A stretch of DNA of 64,000 nt from Telmatactis stephensoni (lineage: Eukaryota; Cnidaria; Anthozoa; Actiniaria; Isophelliidae): contig JALIZF010001888.1 in NCBI GenBank assembly GCA_029948255.1, positions 434,001 to 498,000 of the forward strand, read 5' to 3'. Shown here in pieces: positions 1 to 10,950 of the stretch. Each line of letters starts with the position of its first letter. The stretch's first letter is position 1. Under the pieces are notes generated by a model. It made no database searches. It was not told where the DNA came from and was given only the letters and a program-made list of their open reading frames with translations. A program made the position numbers and the translations under genes.

Positions 1-2528
1 ATTTGGTTTAACAAACATTCAGAGAATGCTCGATCAGGGCATAAAAAGTCAAATGTTTACTGACCTTTACTTTCCGAATTCCTAAAATCGAGCTTTTTGT
101 ATAAATATTAATCAGCCTTTATCTTATTTTTCTCAAGATATCTTTCAAGAAAGTGTGGAACGCAGACCATTCTCTTAAAAAAACTATATGCTGTTCGAGT
201 TTAGAAGAAACCTGAAATTTATTGTGTGGTCTATTAACCATGGAATGGTGTTTCTAGATACACTGTCCTATATTGGTTAATAATATGGGATATTGCACAA
301 ATACACTGGCCGTTTTTACTCAGTCTCGAAAAGCATGTAGCTGAAATTGCTTAAAAGCATGAATTTCTGAATACTTAAAATATTCCTGTTTCATGTTGTT
401 GAGTGAAAAGGGAGGCATCAAAAGGGATTATTCTGTCATGTCTGGAGAGCCCTATCTTGGGACATTTGACCACTGAACATGTCCCCAGGTAGGGGTATTT
501 TTAATAATTTGACAAAATTTACAGTCCCGATAGTGGGGATTTTGACCAAAAAACAGCAAAAAAAATCTAATCCCCACCCCTGTCCCGGCCTCCCCCCCTG
601 GGGGCTTAACATTGATAAGTGCATAAACAGTTCAGTTATAAACAGAAACTAGACGCACACGTGCGTTCACTCGTGCCCCGGGAGCCCTCCAGTGACCGGC
701 CCCGTGCGTACTCTTCCCCGAGCCGTTTCACGCATTCTTCACTTAACCGTAACATAATAAAGACCTTTTTTGACCTTTTTAGAGAATATCTGATTAGTCA
801 ATTTGTCTGTCAGCAGCTTAGTGTTTGCCTTTATCCCAACATGCAAAAATATACCAGTTTATTCAACTTTTTATTTCACTATATATCTCAATTGTTTGCT
901 GTAAAGACTTCTACAACGACGTTTTTGACACAATAACAAATCGTGTATTTTTTCGGCGTTCATGTTTCAGATGTTTTATCTATTACGTGACCAAACGCAT
1001 CAGGTCAAATAGAGCCTTGATTCCATGAAAATATATAAATAAATTGTCTGGCCAGAATTGTGTTAAAATTCATTACAAAAACGTCTCAAGATCTCTTGAA
1101 TGCTTGAATGAAAAATATAATTGACTTGCCTCTATATGCGTTAGTTTAGCAACATGTAGGGTGAGAAATTCGTAGATTTCCAGCTCAAAGGAATTGCTAC
1201 GAGTCGCGAGAGCTTCAGTTTTCAAGTACTCCATCGGAGTTCGATATTTGGTCAAAGTATTGGAGATCAAGCTCAAAATAACAGCCCATTCTGAAGCTCT
1301 TATAAGTGTCTAGGTACATCTCGAGTTAAAAGCTCCATTTTCTATTGTCTCACTGCTGGAAAAGCCTGTCTCTGAAAGCAATTTTTTGGGCTGTCCGCCA
1401 TTTTGCATTCCTAAAGTTCCTGACTGGCGTTCACTTCGAGGGCCTTCGAAGAGTTCGCACTCGCTCAAAGGTGATGAATGAAGGGCATTGTTTCTTACGC
1501 TCTGAACCAATCAGGAGCTTTAACACGTGACCGATTGCGCAAGAAAGGCCTCTTCTGGCGGAGAAAAGAGAAAAAAAAAAAAAACATTTGCAGTTTATAA
1601 CTCGTTCCCGGCCTAAAGGCCTGGGCACGAGTAATAAAGTAAGTTTTGAAACCTGTTATGTCTTTTTTATTGTTTTCTTGGGCTTGAATTTGTTGGGCTT
1701 TGTATGTTGTCTTTCTGCCTGTGACATGGTCTTCAACTTGATTATTTTGCTCTCCACAAAATGCCGCCATTTTGTTTGTTGCTACCACGAATAGATCGAT
1801 TTCACTGACGTCATCGAGAAAAATAAAGTCGGTTTCAGAGCATCAAATAAAATAAAAATACTTGTACCTCAAAGAACAACTAAATCTTTGCAACTCTAGA
1901 AAATATTGAGTCAAAAGAGCTTTTCACCACGAAGATACGAATGTTTGAATGTGGGCTTGTTGTTGGTAAGAATGTATGGGGCCGCCATATTGGTGTACAC
2001 CAATATGTACACCAATATGGCGACCATAAATACCAAGCATCGAAATGATATTAAAAATACATTTATTTGTTCATTTTATTGATTATATATATAGAAAATG
2101 CCAATTAAGTTCATTACCAAAGCAAATGAGGTGAAATTTGTCGCAAATTGATGTGTTCTTATGTCGTTTGAAAATGCGTGACTGCATGGCATGACACAAT
2201 TTTGGTGCCGATAATTTGCCAAGCGATGAACAGAATCAGACCAAATTTCCAGAGACGACTTCTTTTCATGATACATACAAAATATCAGGCAATCAGCTTT
2301 CTCCGAATTTTAGTTTAGATTTTAGTCCTCTCGTGACGTCACGTGAAAGTCACCGTCGGACCGGAAACACGATGGTGGGGACGTCATTTTCGGATGTCAT
2401 TCTGAATCACGCGAAATAACCTCTACCTTAAATAAGAGAGGACGACTTGTGGCAAGCTAGTCTAAAGGGGTAGAGATGGTGAAAGAGATAAACTGCACCT
2501 AAGTACTTTGCATTCAAACTTTTCTTAC
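1..2528. other. No exon seen; probably intron of the left-hand dehydrogenase gene
   Basis: I find no convincing coding exon here on either strand. Exon 1 of the minus-strand dehydrogenase ends at 2529 with a good donor (GTAAGA on the minus strand). Its expected next exon, carrying the NAD-binding glycine motif, is not recognisable down to position 1, so most of this stretch is likely intron and the rest of the gene lies off the left edge. A small perfect hairpin occurs at 1984-2021, with 15-bp arms around an 8-nt loop. The rest is AT-rich sequence with short homopolymers. Confidence 0.6.
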
Positions 2529-2939
2529 CTTTTGATTTGGACTTTTGCAGATAGCATCTCCTTGCACAACATTTCGAGCTGATGCAAGCAATAAAGCAAA
2601 GGCCAGGTCGGCAGTACTATCACGTACTGCATTAGGAGCATTGCCCACTTTAATACCTCGCTTGGTGGCTTCTTTGACTTCTGTTTGGTCAACTCCTGCT
2701 GAAGAATTTGAAATGACACGAAAATTTGGACATGAATCCATAAAGTCTGCAGTAATTATCCCTTTAAAGCTGCCATATTTAAAAGCTCCTTGTACCAAAG
2801 GGTGCTGATCTCGAGTCAGCTGTTCCACTGGAATCAGGTTAATTTGATTGGCATATCGATCGAGGATGGCTTGAAGATGCTCTTTAACTCCAAAAGGAGC
2901 TACTTGTATAACCAGAGGAAGCTTACTAGCACTAGACAT
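2529..2939 (-). CDS. D-2-hydroxyacid dehydrogenase (GRHPR-like), exon 1 only, partial
   Basis: This is exon 1 of a minus-strand gene for a D-isomer-specific 2-hydroxyacid dehydrogenase (glyoxylate/hydroxypyruvate reductase-like family). Such enzymes reduce 2-keto acids such as glyoxylate or hydroxypyruvate with NAD(P)H. The ATG is at 2939-2937 and the exon runs 137 codons to a GTAAGA donor at 2528. It encodes the N-terminal catalytic half, including the family block [18 protein letters not shown]. The paralog at 6349-9969 splits at the same place and phase (0), which supports both the start and the donor. An in-frame ATG 12 codons upstream (2975) is less likely, because the paralog begins at the equivalent of 2939. 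Exons for the NAD fold and the catalytic His would lie left of position 1. Whether the full gene is intact cannot be seen. Confidence 0.87.
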
Positions 2940-5900
2940 TCGGATTGTTTTGAAAATACAACGAGCCAAGATCATCTACGAACTCGATCTACCAAGTATG
3001 TCCCGAACAAGGAGATCCTTGAATTGGCTTTAATTGGGATCCCTGTGTACATTTTGAAGATTATTTTTTATTCTAAATAAATACCTATTGAACGATATTT
3101 CTTCAAGATAAAGACGTTGAGGAAGTTCAGATAGAGCAGGATACATCTGTTTCTATTGCTTAATTATGAACTGTTAACCTTTTTGCCTTTTTTCGAAGTC
3201 GGTGAAAATACTAAACAGGGGCAGTAAGGGGTTTTCTCGTGAAGCCGTGAAGACCCTTTTTAATTCTTCGTGAACCGTGATCAGAGAAAAATAAAAGCCG
3301 TGAATCGTGCATCAGCCCACGGTCGTGACCCGTGAAAATCAATGTATTTTTTGCGATATTCGTGAAACATTGCTGTTTTTCCACGTGAATCGTGACTTCT
3401 GTTAGTTAAGGAACAGATCAACAATTATCCGTTGTCAATTAAAAATAAAAGCTGTCTACGACATCGTGTGCTTACTGGTATAGCTAAAACAAACTAAACA
3501 AGACATTCAACAAAAAAAAATCATTAACAGTGTAAATATTATATTTTTCTTTAATAATCTTTCTCATGATATGATATAAAGCCAATTATGCTTGTTAACT
3601 GATTATTTTTTTGGCAAAAAGAGGGGGCTTGAAGTTCCATTTTTGCTCCTCCCTGAATCTGCCCTCGCGGTAATGTGGTTACTGTTGATACCAAAGTAAA
3701 CAAAAGTTGTCTATGACATTGTGTGGTTACTGGTATTGCTAATAGCAAAACCAGATATAAAAAATTAATTTATATTTAAATTTTTACATCTTTGCCTACC
3801 CATAAAGTACCTATCAGAAAATTAAACAAATAAATAGAAGAATTTTTGTTTATAAACCTAAGGAGTGGAGTTTTTGTTGTTGTTGTTGTTGTTTGCAACA
3901 ACTATTTGGGATGAACTGTATAGGAAAAAATAATTTTAAATGTGTAAATGATTACAAAAGAGAACATTTTCTATATGTTATAGTTTTTTATTTAAAAACA
4001 CAACTTATTATTTTCTTTAACTCAACTAAGGTCAACAATTCTTTGGTGGTTGCATTTACTTCTCCAGGAATTCATAAAAAGTGGTAGCCATGTTGAATGA
4101 ACATTACAACAGATATTAATGAGAAATCAGTTTTGCTTCAATTCATCCAATATGGATACTACAGTAAGTTCCTCAAAGAGGAATTATTGAAGTCTTCCAA
4201 AGACTTTTGAGTCGACATATCGTCACAGGAATCTTTTATGGTCGTGAGTTGTCTGAGTGGTTGGATCGTAGCTACACCCGGAGTACCCAATCGATGAAAC
4301 CGATAATCGATAACAATCGATAACAACCGATATCAATCGATATCAATTAATTGATTGATTTCGGAAATCTATGACCAATCGATGACTCAAGGTTGTGTGT
4401 TTATCGATTGCTATTGATTATCGATACCAATCGATAATCGATTGATTTTGGAAATCAATGAACAATCAATGACTCTTCATTAATACAACTCTCAATGCTT
4501 TTCCTTTTTCGATCTTCCCTTTTTCTGCTCAGGCTGTAACGTCTCTCTAGCATTCATTTCAAATAAAAAGGGCACTCGTAATACAGTTGCGTGGATGACC
4601 AGTGTAGTGTTTTTTTTTTTTTTTTTTTCTGAGTCCGGGCTGAGTGTTCCATTTTCGGGAAAATCAAACAGCAAACGTAGCCAAATTCGCTTTGTTGTTC
4701 AGCGCTAAATGCAACGCTGTTATCGGTTAATTTTGACATTTCCTGTATTTGTCAATCAGTGCTTGCTATCAATCAATCAGATAAGTGGCTATCGATTGGT
4801 GATCGATTTATATCGATTATCAATCGATGGAGTAATTTCATGTGTTTATCGATTGGTGATCGATTGCCTGATACCAATCGATATCAATCGATTAATTGTT
4901 ATCGATTGTTATCTATTGTTCGATTGGATTTCCGATGATCGATTCTCATCGATTGGGTACTCCGGGAGCTACATGGCTGTCAAACAAACACCTTGTTTTT
5001 AGGCTCGTCTTTGTAGTAAAAAGCCTTTGTAAACCCCATGAAATCCTGAAAAAACCTTTAGAAACATACTTCGAAAACATTTTGCAAAAGCTGTGTCTGA
5101 TTTTATCGAGAAAAGGGAAGGAAAACACTGTTTACTTACCAAAATATGTCTTCAACCGGAACGTTGAGAGCACATGGAAAGACGAGTCTGCAGTAAAGAT
5201 CAGCGGTTTCTTCCAAGGTTGGGCTTCCTGTTTCATAACCGAATGGCTTCGAAGATCGAAGACGCCATATTGATTGATTATTTTGTCAAAAGTTGAGTCT
5301 TTATGAACATTTTATAAAATAAAAATAATAATTTGCTATAAAAAGATATATTTCAGAACTAAAAACGTTATTATTGACCATCGATGATCGAAATCAATGC
5401 TGATTAAAGCCTCGGACGAATTTCGCATATTTTCCGTTTAGATACTTCGTGTCAACTTCGGAAATTTCCGAATTACGCACGCACCCACGCACGCATGGAC
5501 ATACACAGACGATGACATAGTGCGTTACTGGCTAAAGCCAGTAAGCACAACTAGAGAAGAGGTCAGAGGTGTCACGATAACAGCGTCGTTCAGCCATCTT
5601 GTTAATCCGATTTATCCTGTTAGTGATATTTGAGACCAGGAATTCATACCCAGGTCTTCTTTGACCTGTTTGACCAGTTTTATCTACTGTATCACAGGTA
5701 TCAGGTGTCCTGCACGCTGTAGCGATCGGACCGATCAGGTAGAGATGGACATGATAGATGGAATTGTCTACTTTGTAGACCCTAAATGCGGTAGTTCGGT
5801 TGCCCAAACGTTTGTTGCCGTGGTAAAGAACGTATAAGAGTTCCCCTTAAGCTAGACTTGAGTTTAGTGGACTGAATACAAGAAGGAGATTGCCGAATTT

Positions 5901-6348
5901 GCCGGTTTAAGTAGGTTGCGTAACGAGGCTAAACACGGCTGCGAGGGAGACTACGGTCTAAGGGAAGAAGCCGAAAAGAGAGGTTTAGGACAATGCATTG
6001 AGATAAAACTTTGCCGCTTGGACAAGAGCGATGGAACGAAAGCGTACGCGATCAACACTCAACATGTTTCCAATTATCAAACGCGTTATAATTTGGTTTG
6101 AGAAAGTTTTTTACTTCGTGAATCGTGAAAACCAAAAATTAATTTTCGTGAAACGTTCTACCCGTTTTTAGCGCCCCTGACTAAAGCTAGTCGTTCGTGA
6201 GACTGGTCGTGAGAGACTGGGTACAGGCCGGCGATGGTCGGGGGATATCGTGATCGATATCGGGATATGTTGTGTCGATACATGTACATGTTTCGGTGAT
6301 TTCTCAAATTTCTGTTCACTAGTTGCTTTTATTCATTGATTTAGATCA
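2940..6348. other. Intergenic region between the divergent dehydrogenase paralogs
   Basis: This is the 3.4-kb gap between the two divergent GRHPR-like start codons, so it should hold both promoters. No exon was recognised. It contains the ATCGAT-rich inverted-repeat element (4277-4966), a poly-T run near 4610-4628, a GTT microsatellite near 3873-3892, and two stretches rich in a CGTGAA-type motif (about 3220-3400 and 6110-6180). I could not identify a TATA box or a conserved regulatory motif. Confidence 0.5.
4277..4966. mobile_element. Non-autonomous inverted-repeat element rich in ATCGAT, 7-bp target duplication
   Basis: The terminal inverted repeats begin CCCGGAGTACCCAATCGATG at 4277 and end with the complement at 4966. 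The identical 7-mer AGCTACA flanks both ends (4270-4276 and 4967-4973), the mark of a target-site duplication. Both subterminal regions (about 4295-4460 and 4790-4950) are packed with ATCGAT or AATCGAT words in opposite orientation. The interior has no coding frame that resembles a transposase, so it is probably a MITE-like passenger. The superfamily is not assigned; a 7-bp duplication does not point clearly to one. Confidence 0.75.
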
Positions 6349-9300
6349 ATGGCTTCAAAGCTACCTCTGGTTGTACAATTGTCTATTGTGGAACCCTCTT
6401 TAAAAGCCGTTACTGATCAATATTCCAATCAAATGACCCTGATTCCAATGGAAAAGTTATCAAAAGATCAGTATCCTTTAGTACAAGGAGTGTTTTCGCA
6501 TTGGAAGAGAGTAAACTCAGACTTTATGGATATATTTCCCAATCTTCATGTCATTGCAACCACTGGTTCAGGTACGAACCATATAGCAGTTGAAGAAGCC
6601 ACTAAGCGAGGTATTAAAGTGGGCAATACTCCTAATGCAGTACGTGATAGTACTGCCGACCTGGCCTTTGCTTTATTGCTTGCATCAGCTCGAAATGTTG
6701 TGCAAGGAGATGCTATTTGCAGGAATCCAAGTCTGCAAAACGTACGTATGTAAACATGTGCAAATATCCCACTTTTCACTCCAGATCTAGTGAATTATAC
6801 AAGCATTAATAACTCCTGTATTATGCATGACCATATTAAATGAATCTGGAAGTATTAAAAAGTGGAACTGCTTTAGTTTATCCTCCCCTCGCTCCTCTCT
6901 CCTCCTGGGGGGGGGGGGAGGGGGGGGAGGGGACTCCATTGTAAAAGGATCGGGTATGCTTGTCGGAAATTTTGAAAAATACCCCAAAAAGATACCGGAA
7001 GTCTTTTAAGAAGGACGTTGCCCCGGGGGAGGGGGGGTACTACCACCCCAACTTCGGTAAGGGTGTGCTGCCAGGACCTCAAAACCCTGACCCTATCCCA
7101 GACCTAAAATTTCGATTTTTCATACCCTACCCCAGACTAAACCTAAGAATTGTACACCCTATCCCAGACTAAACCCCAACATGTATACCCTATCCCATTC
7201 TTCATTATTTTATGATATTTTATCATCTTCAACTCCTTGTTCACATATAGGACATATTCTTTCTTCTGCTTTGATATAAGGACGTGAATGTCTCCCCCTG
7301 TATACCTGTATAGCAAATATAGGGGAGTACCCCCCCGGGGGCGTGGCTGGATGATTTTTAAACCCTAAGAGATATCAGCAATAACAAGCTAATGCACATT
7401 ATTATGATGAACATAAAGTTGAACAGTTGACACGCTTTTGTTGGGCAAATTTCTTCCATTTGATAACAAGATATAATAAGCAATGGGTGGTTTTGATACC
7501 CTAAGAGAGACCAGGAAATGCTAAAACTCTAAACTTCAATTTTAACACCCTAAAAGATACCAAATCGCTGATTTTTACCCCTAAGAGATATGACATGAAG
7601 CATACCCAATCCTTTTACAATGGAGTCCCCCCCTGGGTTTCTCCTCCTCTCCAGCTTCCTTTCCCCCACCAGAGATGTGTTGGGTTATAGTGCTGCGCCT
7701 GATTACTTTTTGACATCTTTTGGACAACTTTGAATACCGCTAACCAATTAGATACTGGCGCTTCACTTTGATGTCTCAATAGGTGGAGTTTGTACATCAT
7801 ATCGAAACATCAAAGTGAAGCGACGATATTTAATTGGTTAGCGGTATTCAAAGTTGTCAAAAATATGTCAAAAATTAATCAAAAACTTTGTGGAAGTGGC
7901 AACAGTTTGAAGCGCAGCACTGTAATTCTCTAATCTAAATAATTCACTAATTTAACCCAATCATAAATAATATAATAATAATAATATATGTTCCCAATGT
8001 ACTGAGTTAATTTTACATGCAGTTAATAATTTGACACATCTGCACATCCAATAGACCTTTTCAGCTTCATTGTTTGTTTTCCCATTTCAGACCAGTGATG
8101 TTACTCTTGGGATTTTTAAAATTATTTCATATGTAAATATTTTCACATGTTCATCATAAAAGAACAATTCTCAAGGGAATGTCACATGGTCTGAAATGGT
8201 CAATTTGCATATGAAGCTGAAAAGGTCCATTCAAAATTCCCAGATAACATTTTAGGATGCATTTGTGTAGTCTTTTGATTTTGCAGAATGGATGCATGCA
8301 TGCAATTCAGCTGCATGCAGCATGCAAAAGCATGTGCATGCATGCTGCATCCGTGGCACATGCACAGGAAGCCCAGTCTCGGGGTTAGTGTAATCATTAT
8401 AAATATATGTATGTGAAAAAATTCTTTGTCCTCTAACTTAACCAATTGTAAATAAAAAACCTCTAGGCTCACCTGACTGATGTTGTTTGTGTTATTCTCA
8501 TCCTCCACCAGTGATTTCAGCCGATTTAGTTGGCTTTAAGCCCTTTTTTCCTGCTGCTGTTTTCCATGTAATAAGAAGAAGTAAAGGATGAAGCTTTGTG
8601 GTTCAGGATCACCTAGGTCACTCGATATTCTCAATCCTATCTCTCTCAAATGGACTCCATCAAAATTTTGAAAACTCCACTGCATTGCCAGACAAATTTC
8701 CTTTCTTTTAAGCCTGGTTTGTCCAGAAATGATATTACACAATTGGACAATTAACTAGATATTTAAAATAATGTTTACTGGTTTAGCCCAATCAAAATGG
8801 ACTGGAGGTGGGGAGGTTGCATAATAAATTCTTTCAAGAATCCAGGAAATTGTCGGGCAAATAATTTTGAATCTTTGGGTAAGCTAGGGGTGATTTTGAA
8901 ACCTTAAAATAATATCACTGGTGGAGGATGGGAATAACACAAACAACATTTCAGGTGAGCCTTGAGGATATTTATTTAAAATTGGTTTAAAGGACAATGA
9001 TTACAAATTATTACACTAACACTGAGACTGGGCTTCCTGTGACAGTCATGCATCTGCATGCATGCATGCAGTGTTTGGAAGGAATGCCATATTAGGCCTA
9101 TATTGGACCTTAGTAGTTGTCAGGAAAATATATGATTGAGTAATGCTTACAATTCACATGATGAAGCCCTAATTTTGTTCTGCAATATTTTATTTTGGCA
9201 TATAAAATTTTTTTGGTGACAGTATGATCCTCATTGGTATGGACACAAAGTCACTGGTTCCACCCTTGGCATTGTAGGACTTGGTAGCATTGGATCTGCC

Positions 9301-9969
9301 ATTGCTGAAAGAGCTCAAGGCTTTAAAATGAATATTTTATATCACAGTAGAACTAGAAAAGAGCACTTGGAAAAACAATTAGGTAAAGAATATAATTCTG
9401 CTTTTAGATCTCTGCATGGTAAACATGGTTGTCATCTGACACAATTGATGTTTTCACTGTATTATATTATTATAGAATAAATGTGATTTTATAAGTACTG
9501 ATTTTATGAAATATTCAGATTTTTAATAAACATAGATTTTTAGTTGCTCTTTTGTATATTTCGTCAGGTATCCAGTATTGCCCCACTTTAACAGACCTTC
9601 TTAGCCAAGCAGATTTTGTAGTTCTCTGCACCCCCCTCACACCACAAACACGAAACATGATTGGTGCAACTGAGTTAGCACATATGAAGAAATCAGCCTC
9701 TTTGATCAACATTGCTAGAGGTGGACTCATCAATCAAGATGATTTGGTCAAAGCTTTGCAGACCAGGTCAGATACAAACTGCAGCCCTTGATGTGACCAC
9801 ACCCGAACCCCTGCCAAGAGATCATCCATTACTTAGTCTACCAAATGTGATTATAACACCACACATCGGTACAGCTACAGAGGATACTAGAAACGAGGTG
9901 TTTATTGCATCCATGGAAAATCTAGTTGCTGGCTTGAAAGGAGAATGTCTTCCATATCCAGTAAACTAG
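6349..9969 (+). CDS. D-2-hydroxyacid dehydrogenase (GRHPR-like), 3 exons, frameshift in last exon
   Basis: The exons are 6349-6741, 9223-9382 and 9568-9969 (stop TAG). The product belongs to the NAD(P)-dependent D-2-hydroxyacid dehydrogenases (glyoxylate/hydroxypyruvate or 2-ketogluconate reductase-like). Exon 2 carries the Rossmann motif [16 protein letters not shown]. Exon 3 carries the catalytic Arg region (INIARGGL), the Glu region (TTPEPLP) and the catalytic His (TPHIGTAT). Intron phases 0 and 1 join cleanly. Around 9765 one base is surplus: the frame used up to ACC at 9762-9764 runs into a TGA at 9789-9791, while the family sequence resumes one base later from GGT at 9766. Without that base the protein would be 317 residues, normal for the family. 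As it stands the copy is broken, by real mutation or by a sequence error. Promoter and other paralog lie upstream, the CHP-like gene downstream. Confidence 0.88.
6906..7635. mobile_element. G/C-run-ended inverted-repeat element in dehydrogenase intron 1, with a second one nested
   Basis: Arms containing GGACTCCATTGTAAAAGGAT (6931-6950) and its complement (about 7608-7627) face each other and abut G-runs or C-runs. Inside lies a second inverted-repeat pair: GGGGGTACTACC near 7030 and GGGGAGTACCCCC near 7323-7336. Related GGGGTACTCC-ended copies occur near 10100, 11670 and at 17317-17654, so this is a dispersed family. No coding capacity was seen. Confidence 0.55.
7688..7922. repeat. Foldback element, dehydrogenase intron 1
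   Basis: Two long complementary arms begin TAGTGCTGCGC (7688) and end GCGCAGCACT (7922). Both arms include the block GACAACTTTGAATACCGCTA or its complement, and the blocks meet near 7795. The element would form a long hairpin in the pre-mRNA. No coding frame. Confidence 0.65.
8053..8227. repeat. Short inverted-repeat element (MITE-like)
   Basis: The ends are AGACCTTTTCAGCTTCAT and its near-complement ATGAAGCTGAAAAGGTC. The arms extend inward over a shared CATTTCAGACCA block. Length is about 175 bp and it is non-coding. No clear target duplication was identified. Confidence 0.6.
8363..9041. mobile_element. CACAGGAAGCCC-ended foldback element, intron 1
   Basis: The left end is CACAGGAAGCCCAGTCTC (8363) and the right end its complement (9041). 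About 150 bp of arm on each side match in inverted orientation, including the TTACACTAA and CCTCCACCAGTGAT blocks. The same ends occur on the elements at 11690-12031 and, with slight changes, at 19007-19364. CATG-rich simple repeats lie just outside both ends (8285-8345 and 9045-9072). They obscure any target duplication. Confidence 0.6.
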
Positions 9970-10950
9970 TGAAAAATGGGGCCAAACTTGGGTTTAATAA
10001 TATGTTAATGACATCTCAGTCATGGAGGGGTTAGCAGGGACTCCCCGTAGTGAACAATATGGCGTTTCTCAACCCAAAAGGAGTACTATATACCCTGGGG
10101 GGGGGGGGGGGGGGTACTCCCTATATTGGTGTGCTAGTGGGGATGATCGTCATATTTTTTAGGGGTTGAAATCGCTGATTTGGTATTTTTTTGAGGGTCG
10201 TCAGAGAAAATCCAAGGTTTTTCAGAAAAGATGGTATTTTTTAGGGGTACAAAATAAACGAGATGTTTTTTTTTACTTACTGCCTTTTTATTAGAACACT
10301 GTTAAAATCAACTTTTTGGATTTTTTGGTATTTTTAGGGGTATTTTTGAGCTACTTGAGCTGTTAGGTATTTTGGCATTTGGGTATTTTTTAGGGTATGT
10401 TTTGGAGGTTTCCGACGAATCATCCCTAGCGTTTTGACCCCGAAGAATCCCCCGGGACTATATATATATACTATTATATAATGACATAGGTTTTAAACCA
10501 ATAAATTTTATAATCATATATATGATACTTTGAGTGGTTCAAAAATATATAATTTTCATTTTAGACATTTTACTATACATACCTGCATAAGTTTGGGGAA
10601 ATGATTAGCAGTTTTGTAACATTTTCATCTAACATCGACATAAAGGTTTTTAAATAATTAAACCTTTATTGGTTTTCAAACATTCTGAATAAAAAAATGC
10701 TGGAGTTTTCCGTATAATGTATATGGGGTCTCCTCCCTGGCCCTGCTTTCCAAGGTTTTCGGTGTCAGGTTTTCTGTCACAGGATTTGAGAATCACTGCC
10801 GGGCCCGGGGCCGGGGGAGCCTGTGTGAATTTCTATTCGTTGATTGCAGTGGAGACTGAGTACTAGTGAATGACTCGGTGAGCAATGTAGACAATATTGA
10901 AGGAAAGCTTTTGGTTTTTTTCGAGAATCTTGGCCGATTTTAATTTAGAT
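9970..10950. other. Intergenic: dehydrogenase 3' flank to CHP start
   Basis: No exon was found. It contains a G-run/GGTACTCC-ended repeat (about 10094-10458; right end GAATCCCCCGGG) related to the elements at 6906 and 17317, then AT-rich sequence. The last 200 bases before 10951 are the likely CHP promoter and 5' UTR; I see no TATA box. Confidence 0.5.

Noticed and set aside
619..1794. Several short frames near the left edge
   Set aside because: Low complexity, no recognisable domain, overlapping on both strands; consistent with chance in intron or intergenic DNA.
1984..2021. Hairpin as a transcription terminator
   Set aside because: Animal genes do not use such terminators, and no gene end is nearby.
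9767..9784. GTCAGATACAAACTGCAG as an 18-nt mini-intron that could explain the dehydrogenase frameshift
   Set aside because: It begins GT and ends AG but is a multiple of three and its removal does not bring the second frame back; it would also be far too short for the spliceosome.
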